Below are positions 42,252-48,832 of a stretch of DNA of 50,005 bases, one piece after another. Every line of letters begins with the position of its first letter. The first letter of the stretch is position 1. Origin of the DNA: a virus; the IMG/VR virus record IMGVR_UViG_3300031825_000373, positions 1-50,005 of that record, one strand, 5' to 3'. Under the pieces are notes generated by a model. The model worked only from the letters and a program-made list of their open reading frames with translations, did no database searches and had not been told where the DNA came from. The translations under genes were made by a program, and so were the position numbers.

Positions 42252-44144
42252 GTGCTTCACCCGCTCCTTGTAACCGTCGAGCACGACGGCGAGCTGGTTC
42301 AGGTCCCCCACTGGTTCACCAAGCCGGAGGCAGACTGGGAAGCCTATGAGTCCTTCCCGGTCTTCCTGACCCGCGTCTGGGACCACCTTGGCCTTCCGAA
42401 GCCCACCAGGGCACAGCTCGAAATCGCTCACCGCCTCCAATATGGCTACGACAGCTATGAGGCGAAGACCCTCCCGCAGGAGGCGCTGGAACATCTCCTC
42501 AACGCTCCGCGAGAGGACATCATCCGGGCCTTCCGTGGCCTGGGCAAATCCTATGTCACCGCTGCGTTCGTCATCTGGCGGGCCATGCGCAATCCCCGCG
42601 ACGAGAAAATCCTTGTCGTGTCGGCCACCAGCTCGAAGGCCAAGGAGTTCGTCTCCCAGGTCAAGGGCATCATCACGTCCATGCGGATGTGCCAGTGGCT
42701 GCTGGAGGGCTCCCGCGAGCTGAACGCTCCCCGCCGCGACACGGCCGAGGAGTTCGACGTCGCCGGGTCCAGTCTGTCTCAGTCCTACTCCATCGCCGCC
42801 CGAGGCATCACCGGCCAGATCACCGGGTCTCGCGCCACGCTGCTGGTGGCGGACGACATGGAGATCGAGAAGAACAGCAAGACCGAGGAGGCCCGTGCCC
42901 GCATCCTCAACACCGTCCGGTCGGACTTCGAGCCGATCACCAAGACGGAGTGGGGCAAGGGCGACCAGATTTTCCTGGGCACCCCTCAGACCGAGGAGTC
43001 CGTCTACAACGTCCTCGTGATCGAGATGGGCTTCCGGTGCATGTGCATTCCGGTGCGCTATCCGAGCCAGGAGAAGCGGAAGAACTACGTCATGATGACC
43101 GCTGGGCGTGTCCCTGTGGACATCCTGGCGCCGTACCTCCAGGCGATGTTCGACGAGGGGCTACTGGCCTATGGCCTGCCCACCGACAGCCGCTTCAGTC
43201 ACGACGAACTGCTCAAGACCGAGAGCAAGGGCCTGTCGGCCTTCGCCCTCCAGTACATGCTCGACACGTCCCTCTCGGACGCCGAGCGCTATCCCCTCAA
43301 GCTCCACGACCTGATCGTCTTCTCGACCAACCCCGAGAAGGCCCCGAGGACGGTCCAGTGGGGCCTGGACAGTGACCGCAAGAACCTCATCAAGGACATG
43401 CCCAACATGGGCTTCTCTGGTGACTACACGCTGCGTCCGCTGTTCACGGACAACGACTGGAGGGACTATGACCAGCTGATGATCTACGTCGATCCGGCCG
43501 GTCGAGGTAAGGACGAAACCGCCTGGGCTGTCCTGGGCCAGCTCAACGGCCTGATCTACCTGATCGACCTCAAGGGCGAGGTGGGTGATCCCCATACGGC
43601 CATGCAGCGCATCGCCCTGGATGTGAAGAAGTACCGGGTCCGTGAGGTGGTCGTGGAACCCAACTTCGGGCAGGGCATGTGGGCAGTCGCCTTCAGTCCC
43701 ATCCTGGAGCGGGTCTATGCTGGCAAGTGCTCTGTCCTGGAGTCCGAATGGGCCAAGGGTCAGAAGGAAGTCCGGATCATCGATACCCTGGAGCCTGTGC
43801 TGACCGCCCATCGTCTGGTGGTCAATGAGGCTGTCCTGAGGGAGGACCTGAAGCAGGACGACCGCACCTACAGCTTCATGTACCAGCTCACTCACATCAC
43901 CCGTGAGCGAGGCTCCCTGAGCCATGATGACCGTCTGGATGCTGTCGCCGGTGGCGTCGCCTACTACATGGCGTCCATCGGTGCGGACACCCGGAAGGCC
44001 GTCGAGGCCCAGAAGGAGTCGGAGCGTGAAGAGCTGATCGAAGCGTTCCAGGCTGCGCTGGACGGGGAGGGGAGCCTTTGGGACGGTCGCAGGATGGTCC
44101 TTGACGGCATCCCCTCGGATGTCTGGACGGACGCCAACTGGTGA
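42252..44144 (+). CDS. Terminase large subunit, T7 gp19-like
   Basis: 630 residues against 586 in T7. The ATPase has a Walker A-like FRGLGKS near residues 97-103 and Walker B TLLVADDMEIE near 197. The nuclease domain has MIYVDPAGRGKDE near 410 and HDDRLDAVAGG near 558. It cuts concatemers and pumps DNA into the procapsid. GTG start 42252. It is the last gene of the late operon, so the right end of the linear genome should lie just downstream. Confidence 0.95.
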   Translation: MLHPLLVTVEHDGELVQVPHWFTKPEADWEAYESFPVFLTRVWDHLGLPKPTRAQLEIAHRLQYGYDSYEAKTLPQEALEHLLNAPREDIIRAFRGLGKSYVTAAFVIWRAMRNPRDEKILVVSATSSKAKEFVSQVKGIITSMRMCQWLLEGSRELNAPRRDTAEEFDVAGSSLSQSYSIAARGITGQITGSRATLLVADDMEIEKNSKTEEARARILNTVRSDFEPITKTEWGKGDQIFLGTPQTEESVYNVLVIEMGFRCMCIPVRYPSQEKRKNYVMMTAGRVPVDILAPYLQAMFDEGLLAYGLPTDSRFSHDELLKTESKGLSAFALQYMLDTSLSDAERYPLKLHDLIVFSTNPEKAPRTVQWGLDSDRKNLIKDMPNMGFSGDYTLRPLFTDNDWRDYDQLMIYVDPAGRGKDETAWAVLGQLNGLIYLIDLKGEVGDPHTAMQRIALDVKKYRVREVVVEPNFGQGMWAVAFSPILERVYAGKCSVLESEWAKGQKEVRIIDTLEPVLTAHRLVVNEAVLREDLKQDDRTYSFMYQLTHITRERGSLSHDDRLDAVAGGVAYYMASIGADTRKAVEAQKESEREELIEAFQAALDGEGSLWDGRRMVLDGIPSDVWTDANW

Positions 44145-44148
44145 CGTT

Positions 44149-44523
44149 TCACTTCGGCTGGAAGATGTCGTCGCAGAGCGAACCCCAGCCGAAGCCTCCG
44201 GTGGTCCTGTAGACCCCGATGTCGATCACCTTGTTCCCCTTGGAGACCACCTTGATCTGGCACTCCAGGGGGAAGTCCACCCCACCGCTCATAGGGACGT
44301 TTGTGGGGTTCACCATGGGGATCGTGACGTTGTCCCGACCAGAGGACCAGATGGCCACCACTCGGCCGTCCTGAGCCTTGTACGTGGACGCAGGAGGCCC
44401 GTTGTCGACGAAGAAGTCATCAGCCGAGCGGCCCAGGTATCGCTTCGCCAAGTAGCTGTTGGCGTCGGCCATGGCGGTGGACGTGGCGATGACCAGGAGG
44501 GTGGAGGCTAGAAGGAGCCGCAT
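44149..44523 (-). CDS. Secreted small protein, probable moron
   Basis: 124 residues with a clear signal peptide (MRLLLASTLLVIATSTAMA) and a compact exported domain containing GRSADDFFVDNGPPASTY, IWSSG and a final disulfide-type Cys pair (LECQI ... SLCDD). The GxPxxxY pattern recalls small host periplasmic or outer-membrane-associated proteins. It is the only protein gene on the minus strand within the phage, convergent with the terminase, so it needs its own promoter and could be expressed from the prophage. Its function is unknown. Confidence 0.75.
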   Translation of the reverse strand: MRLLLASTLLVIATSTAMADANSYLAKRYLGRSADDFFVDNGPPASTYKAQDGRVVAIWSSGRDNVTIPMVNPTNVPMSGGVDFPLECQIKVVSKGNKVIDIGVYRTTGGFGWGSLCDDIFQPK

Positions 44524-45049
44524 GGGAGTCGTTCCAGGCAGGTAGGGTTTACGCGGCGTTAACATGGTGTGGGCTGGGGGGCCAAGTTGAAAATGGTGCT
44601 CCGATTTACGGACACATATTCCCCCCGCGCGAACCAGCGGCGCCCCCCGTGGCCCGGCCTCGACCGGCTGGCGGGCGCCGCGCGCGCCCACATGGCGCGG
44701 CTGCGCGGGGTAATGGCACGCCCGAGCTATTCCGTGGGCGCGAGGGCTAGGTGGGCAGGCGCGGGAAAGGCTCCCGGACATGGGCAGGCTGGCACACATC
44801 CGACACACTGGCAGGGTTGACCGCACGCAAACCGTTGCAGGCTCAACGCTTGGCGAGGTGTGAGCACCGGTCTAGTGGTGCGGCACATGGTGGTGTGTCG
44901 AGGGGCTGCTTAGGGCATAACCCGTTGGGATCGTTGTGTGATCCGTGCGCGGTGCATGGTGTGGCGCGGGGCTGGTCCGCTTGATTTCAATCGGTGTGCA
45001 CAGATGCGCGCCCCTGTTTTTTCGCTCGACATATCAAGCACATGCGGCG

Positions 45050-45058
45050 TTATCCACA
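45050..45058 (+). promoter_or_regulatory. Perfect DnaA box
   Basis: TTATCCACA matches the DnaA box consensus exactly, in the gene-free left-end region. It is a single copy, so it may be chance. Confidence 0.35.
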
Positions 45059-45078
45059 GGTTCACCCAACGATCCCGC

Positions 45079-45103
45079 TTGCTAAATCAAATCACACTGT
45101 CAG
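45079..45103 (+). promoter_or_regulatory. Motif A copy at start of early region
   Basis: GCTAAATCAAATCACACTGT keeps the AAATCACACTG core of motif A. A shorter second copy, GCAAATCACACAC, follows at 45118-45130, just before the first early gene. Confidence 0.5.
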
Positions 45104-45142
45104 ACTAGTCACACAAGCAAATCACACACCGGAACCGCGCCG

Positions 45143-45298
45143 ATGCTCTCCGACCTTCTCCCGACGCTCCTTGTGTTCGTGCCCTTCGCAATCTGCGGGT
45201 TTCTCCAATACCTGAACCACCGCAAACACGTCCGGCTGATGAATGACCGGATTGCATGGCGCGCCGAGAAGCAAGCGCGACGTGACCGGCTCGCCTGA
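45143..45298 (+). CDS. Small early membrane protein
   Basis: 51 residues: an N-terminal transmembrane helix (LPTLLVFVPFAICGFLQYL) and a basic Arg/Lys-rich cytoplasmic tail. It is the first gene of the early region. The stop is followed immediately by motif A. SD-like GGAACCG lies upstream. No family is recognised. Confidence 0.55.
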   Translation: MLSDLLPTLLVFVPFAICGFLQYLNHRKHVRLMNDRIAWRAEKQARRDRLA

Positions 45299-45325
45299 CA
45301 ACTCCACCAAATCACACTGAGGAGC
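45299..45325 (+). promoter_or_regulatory. Motif A copy
   Basis: ACTCCACCAAATCACACTGA, followed by GGAG, lies between two early genes. It is identical over 20 bases to the copy at 45603. Confidence 0.6.
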
Positions 45326-45332
45326 GCGCACC

Positions 45333-45545
45333 ATGTCCGACGAACTGCTTACCCTTGAGAACGCGGAACGCTACGTCGCCACGACCTTTGAGGGCATTCC
45401 GACCATGAGCCACATCGCGACCGTAGACGGTACCGTCATCATCGTTGTCCGGTTCATCAGGGACGGCGCCACCTTTGAGGCAGAAGTCTGGATCGATGAG
45501 GGACAGCTTTACGGGGAATACGGCGGACTGCCTTCCAGCCTCTGA
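45333..45545 (+). CDS. Small early hypothetical protein
   Basis: 70 residues, acidic and beta-rich (begins MSDELLTLENAERYV), with no known family. ATG follows GGAG after motif A. A 53-base repeat with a hairpin lies directly downstream. Confidence 0.6.
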   Translation: MSDELLTLENAERYVATTFEGIPTMSHIATVDGTVIIVVRFIRDGATFEAEVWIDEGQLYGEYGGLPSSL

Positions 45546-45549
45546 GGGT

Positions 45550-45602
45550 GACGCCAGCTAGGGGAGCCTTACGGGGCTCCCACGGCGGGCACCATGCCTG
45601 AC
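45550..45602 (+). repeat. 53-base direct repeat, copy 1, with hairpin
   Basis: Nearly identical (about four differences) to 46549-46601. The core GGGAGCC/GGGCTCCC forms a strong hairpin with no T-run. It follows the 70-residue gene and abuts a motif A copy. Confidence 0.85.
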
Positions 45603-45626
45603 AACTCCACCAAATCACACTGACGA
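45600..45626 (+). promoter_or_regulatory. Motif A copy
   Basis: ACTCCACCAAATCACACTGA at 45603-45622, 17 bases before the next start codon. Confidence 0.6.
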
Positions 45627-45639
45627 AGGAACTGTAGCC

Positions 45640-46542
45640 ATGGCCAATCACTCCGCCGTTGCCCACGCATGGGCGCACCGCACGGGACGTCAGACGAAGG
45701 GCTTCAATGTCTTTTATGAGCGGGACACCATCTATTCCTATGGTTACCACTTCGCCATTGCTCGCCATTACGTTGACGCGCATGGTAACGCCTGTGTTCT
45801 CTTCAATCGGAACCACTATTCGCCCTCGACAAGCCAGCATCAGCATTACGTCGCCAGCGCTTGCCGCCACCTCCCGACCTATCAGGTTGCTAACCCGTGC
45901 CGTGATCCGAGCCGCGCCGATTGGGAGGCTTTCATTCAGGAGGCGCAGGACTGGGCGGACAAGGCGAAGCGTGCGCGGAAGTATGGTGATAGCTACCTGC
46001 GTTATGCGGCGGGGTATCTGGCCGACGCCAACGCCTTTAACGAAGCGTTCGCCCTCGGTTGCCCTACCGTCTCCCTTGAGACGCTTGGCCTTGTCACTGC
46101 GGACATTGCGGCGCGCCTTGAAGCCGAACGCCTTCGTCAGGCTCAAGAGGCGGCACAGCGTGAAGCCGAACGCCATGCACGTCAGGAAGCCACTCGGAAC
46201 GCATGGCTTGCCGGTGAAGAGGGTGTGTACTGGCATGGTCGCTCGCTCACTGGCGGCGCCTTGCTGCGGATCACAGGCGAGGAGCTTGAGACGTCCCTAG
46301 GTGCCTCTGTGCCTCTCTCCCACGCAATCCGCGTGTTCCGGTTCGTGTCCGAATGCCGGGCCAAGGGGGCCGATTGGAGGCCGAACGGGAAGAGCGTGCA
46401 TGTCGGCCACTTCACGGTTGATCGGGTCTATCCCAACGGGGATTTCAAGGCCGGTTGCCACCTCATTGAGTGGTCCGAGACGGAACGCCTTGCGCGCCAG
46501 CTGGGCCTTTTGACGCCCGACAACTCCACCAATTCACACTGA
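45640..46542 (+). CDS. Early hypothetical protein of 300 residues
   Basis: The N-terminal part is rich in aromatic and His residues (TGRQTKGFNVFYERDTIYSY, HYSPSTSQHQHY). A charged helical coiled coil (about 165-190) follows, and then a C-terminal domain ending WSETERLARQLGLL. No family with known function is recognised. Codon choice differs somewhat from the late genes (more CTT, GCC-GAA mixtures). It is bracketed by the 53-base repeats and motif A copies; its last eight codons overlap motif A. Its place in the early region suggests host takeover, by inference. Confidence 0.7.
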   Translation: MANHSAVAHAWAHRTGRQTKGFNVFYERDTIYSYGYHFAIARHYVDAHGNACVLFNRNHYSPSTSQHQHYVASACRHLPTYQVANPCRDPSRADWEAFIQEAQDWADKAKRARKYGDSYLRYAAGYLADANAFNEAFALGCPTVSLETLGLVTADIAARLEAERLRQAQEAAQREAERHARQEATRNAWLAGEEGVYWHGRSLTGGALLRITGEELETSLGASVPLSHAIRVFRFVSECRAKGADWRPNGKSVHVGHFTVDRVYPNGDFKAGCHLIEWSETERLARQLGLLTPDNSTNSH

Positions 46543-46547
46543 GCGGG
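46518..46547 (+). promoter_or_regulatory. Motif A copy overlapping a gene end
   Basis: ACTCCACCAATTCACACTGA covers the last codons and stop of the 300-residue gene, then GCGGG. Confidence 0.5.
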
Positions 46548-46548
46548 A

Positions 46549-46601
46549 GACGCCAGCTAGGGGAGCCTTGCGGGGCTCCCACGGCGGGCGCCATGCCCGG
46601 C
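46549..46601 (+). repeat. 53-base direct repeat, copy 2, with hairpin
   Basis: Second copy of the repeat at 45550-45602, with the same GGGAGCC/GGGCTCCC hairpin. It starts 999 bases from copy 1. Confidence 0.85.
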
Positions 46602-46614
46602 AATGGAGGTTCCT

Positions 46615-46947
46615 ATGTTCGATTTCATCTTGGGCGACGGCTACCCCTATCCGTATCCGGAAGGCATCACCGAAGAAGAACACGAGGAGATCGTGGGCGA
46701 GATGGATGTGGAGGCCATGCGCCTGCATGGTGTCGACTCTGTCGAGTGGCGGTTTGAGTGGACAATCCAGTTCGTGGATCAAGCCTCATACGACGCCGCC
46801 AAGGACGCGACTGGCTGGGAGTCTTTCGACGCGCGAGCGCTGATCCTGTCGATCCCTACAGAGCATCCGGGACGCGGTGGAATGCCCGGCATCATCGTGA
46901 AGGACAAGTCGTTCGCCCGCTGGATGATCGTGAAGGGGGAGGCTTGA
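46615..46947 (+). CDS. Early hypothetical protein, acidic
   Basis: 110 residues, starting MFDFILGDGYPYPYPEG, with an acidic N-terminal half and a basic C-terminus. GGAGG at 46605-46609 sets the start at ATG 46615 rather than ATG 46603. No family is recognised. Confidence 0.6.
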   Translation: MFDFILGDGYPYPYPEGITEEEHEEIVGEMDVEAMRLHGVDSVEWRFEWTIQFVDQASYDAAKDATGWESFDARALILSIPTEHPGRGGMPGIIVKDKSFARWMIVKGEA

Positions 46948-46950
46948 GCC

Positions 46951-47016
46951 ATGATCGACGGCTTTGACGACATCCACCCTGCGGAGATGCCGCGCCCCGT
47001 GAGCTTGGAGGGCTGA
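46951..47016 (+). CDS. Possible 21-residue peptide
   Basis: ATG 46951 to TGA 47014, with GGAGG upstream inside the preceding gene. Its own 3' end has GGAGG that serves the next gene. Short enough to be chance or a leader peptide. Confidence 0.25.
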   Translation: MIDGFDDIHPAEMPRPVSLEG

Positions 47017-47018
47017 CA

Positions 47019-47348
47019 ATGAGCGACGCTAATCGTGAGCTTGTGGCGGCGCTCCATATCGCCAAGACCGCGCTACAGAACGCGGCCGTTCACATGCTCC
47101 AAGGCCCGGACTGGTGCCCGAACGCCTATGCCTCCATTGGCGCCGCTGTCGAGCATATCGAACGCGCCATAGAGAAAGACGCTCTTGTGGCGGCTGTAAC
47201 CCGTCACGGATGGGTCAAGAAGAAATTCGGTGAAGAGAAAAAATGGTACCGTCCGGCCGAAGATGATGGCGCGCGTTATCTGGATCACCTCAGGGGCCTC
47301 CGCAACATCTGCGAAGACTACGGCATATCTATTCATGAGGGGGTGTGA
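47019..47348 (+). CDS. Early hypothetical protein
   Basis: 109 residues, helical N-terminal half (NRELVAALHIAKTALQNAAV) and a basic middle (VKKKFGEEKKWYRP). GGAGGG precedes ATG 47019. No family is recognised. Confidence 0.6.
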   Translation: MSDANRELVAALHIAKTALQNAAVHMLQGPDWCPNAYASIGAAVEHIERAIEKDALVAAVTRHGWVKKKFGEEKKWYRPAEDDGARYLDHLRGLRNICEDYGISIHEGV

Positions 47349-47350
47349 CC

Positions 47351-47578
47351 ATGCGCGGCATCGTCATCGCCCAGTGCGGACCTCTCTCCCTCACCTCGTG
47401 GGGGCAGGGAACCGCGTACACGCTGCGACATGCGGCCGAAGGCTCCTCGGTGTTCATCCAAGGGGACGACGCGGCCACCTTCCGGGAAGAGCTGGAAGCC
47501 GAGGAGAACGCGCGGCCGACTGTGAACGCACTCCCCGAGATGTGGGACCGATACGCCCACGTTGCTGATGCTGACTGA
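47351..47578 (+). CDS. Early small hypothetical protein
   Basis: 75 residues from ATG 47351 (GTG 47345 is an alternative start). Begins MRGIVIAQCGPLSL; acidic C-terminal helix. No family is recognised. Confidence 0.55.
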   Translation: MRGIVIAQCGPLSLTSWGQGTAYTLRHAAEGSSVFIQGDDAATFREELEAEENARPTVNALPEMWDRYAHVADAD

Positions 47579-47629
47579 CGCCGAAACGGAGCCCTTGCGC
47601 CGTCGCGTGGGAATGGTCTCCCGCGCCTG

Positions 47630-47842
47630 ATGAGGCAGACCCCTCGACATCACCTGTCGCCAACCGCGAGGCTCGACGTGAAAGAGCAAGAGGACCGGCC
47701 GCGTCACCTGAGGCGCTACACCGAGACCTATCTGGGGCCGAAAGGCCGCCTGCATCCCTATGACCGAGTTGGGTTATGGGCAGTCGCGTTCCACCTACTT
47801 CTGATGGTGGCTATTTTTTGCCTCCTACTGCCTAGGGGGTGA
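47630..47842 (+). CDS. Small early membrane protein
   Basis: Up to 70 residues with a C-terminal transmembrane helix (GLWAVAFHLLLMVAIFCLLL). GTG 47678 has GAGG upstream and may be the real start, giving 54 residues. Motif B overlaps its last codons. No family is recognised. Confidence 0.45.
   Translation: MRQTPRHHLSPTARLDVKEQEDRPRHLRRYTETYLGPKGRLHPYDRVGLWAVAFHLLLMVAIFCLLLPRG
47812..47840 (+). promoter_or_regulatory. Motif B copy upstream of immunity region
   Basis: TATTTTTTGC, CTCCTACTGCCTA (47822-47834), then GGGGGT. This is the best match to a T7-type layout, with a G-run at the likely +1 (47835). Confidence 0.7.
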
Positions 47843-48200
47843 GAAAGGTTAACTCTTAGAGTCCACCGAGAGGGTCACATTACGACCCCCTGATTGTTCT
47901 CCTCCCTGATGCCACCGATGGATGAACTGAGGATGGTTCCTGTAGGTCAGTTATGCGGTATTCGCATGACAGAGGGGCTGACCTCCCGCAATTCCTCAAT
48001 CTCACAGCTTCCGAAGCAGTGGAGCTGCCGTTGGAAAGCCTCTGTCCCAACGGTAGGATGGCTGAATGTTCTCGTTGTGTTCTCATCAGGGTGGGAGACG
48101 GTCAAGGTGGAGCTAGTTGGTTGTAAGTCATTCGATTGTGATGACGATGACACTAAGGCTATGCTTGTGGGGAAGCACGACTCACCCGGAGAACATGGCA
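47843..48200. promoter_or_regulatory. Immunity-region leader with several dyads
   Basis: No convincing gene in about 360 bases before the repressor. Dyads seen: ACTCTTAGAGT (47852-47862); AGGTCAG/CTGACCT (47944-47950 and 47978-47984) enclosing ATGCG/CGCAT (47953-47957 and 47963-47967); and CCGTTGG/CCAACGG (48028-48034 and 48047-48053). Operators or a structured RNA are both possible. A long plus-strand open frame crosses the region, but its translation is not protein-like. Confidence 0.5.
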
Positions 48201-48548
48201 ATGGCATTTTCTCATCCGCAGTACGCCTCAGCAGACGCTGTAGCCTTGCGGAAGCAGGCTGGTGTGTATCTCAAGCATCTGCGCGAGGAAGCCGAGCTGA
48301 CGCAGCTCCAGCTCGCCAAGGAGCTTGGCTTGGACTATGCCCAGATGGTCTCCCATGTGGAGATCGGGAAGGCGCGCGTCCCGCCAGACAAGATCATTCC
48401 ATGGGCGCAAGCGGTGAAGAGAGACCCGCGCGAGGTGGCTCGGGAGCTGCTGAAATTCTACGACCCCTACATGTGGCAAGCCCTGTTCGGGGGAACGTCG
48501 TCAGGATCGAAGACTACCGGCCAGCACACCGCAGGAGCCGACAGCTGA
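48201..48548 (+). CDS. XRE-family HTH transcriptional regulator (putative prophage repressor)
   Basis: 115 residues. A helix-turn-helix of the XRE/Cro type spans about residues 20-75 (LKHLREEAELTQLQLAKELG, then YAQMVSHVEIGKARV). ATG 48201 is eight bases from GGAGA; ATG 48195 is too close to it. It has no peptidase domain, so RecA-driven self-cleavage is not expected. Its place next to the integrase and after a long leader with dyads makes it the likely lysogeny regulator. Confidence 0.82.
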   Translation: MAFSHPQYASADAVALRKQAGVYLKHLREEAELTQLQLAKELGLDYAQMVSHVEIGKARVPPDKIIPWAQAVKRDPREVARELLKFYDPYMWQALFGGTSSGSKTTGQHTAGADS

Positions 48549-48829
48549 CCGAGCTTAACTCGCTGCGCCAGCTGATCCAGCTGGAGGCCGCATCATGCGG
48601 CTTTACGTCTGTCGAATGGGAAGAGGTGGAGGTGATCCATGAGGAGGACGGGGAAGTGTCCCTGTCGATCCCAATGGGCTCCACCAGCCTCGCCATCGTT
48701 CCCTCTCCCTCGAACCTCGACGTGTACGACCTGATCCGCTTCGGGGAGACCACCACGGTCCTCCTCCAGGCGGCCACGATCATTTCCGTCATGAGCCGAC
48801 TGCGAACCTGCCTGCAAGCGTGGGGATGA
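48473..48829 (+). CDS. Hypothetical protein overlapping the repressor gene
   Basis: About 118 residues from GTG 48473, overlapping the repressor 3' end by 76 bases in another frame. It contains VVRIEDYRPAHRRSRQ, then a helix (LNSLRQLIQLEAASCG) and a beta-rich rest. The start is uncertain, as there is no clear SD. It is tightly followed by the integrase, so the three may form one operon. Confidence 0.55.
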   Translation: MASPVRGNVVRIEDYRPAHRRSRQLTELNSLRQLIQLEAASCGFTSVEWEEVEVIHEEDGEVSLSIPMGSTSLAIVPSPSNLDVYDLIRFGETTTVLLQAATIISVMSRLRTCLQAWG

Positions 48830-48832
48830 CCG

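Larger units (their letters stand above)
44524..45142. other. Gene-free region expected to contain the fused genome ends
   Basis: No credible gene in about 620 bases. The left half (44620-44780) is very GC-rich with many GCGC tracts; the right half is more balanced. It separates the terminase from the early genes, exactly where the terminal repeat of a T7-like genome becomes a single copy after circularisation. It also should hold the promoter of the minus-strand gene and the host-type early promoters, but I see no convincing -35/-10 pair. Confidence 0.6.

Noticed and set aside
44524-45142. Exact terminal repeat of the virion genome
   Set aside because: In a prophage the repeat is present once, so its limits cannot be read from this sequence; virion end sequencing is needed.
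47894-48472. Plus-strand open frame leading into the gene at 48473
   Set aside because: The first half crosses the dyad-rich leader and the second half is the repressor gene read in another frame; there is no SD and no protein-like pattern.
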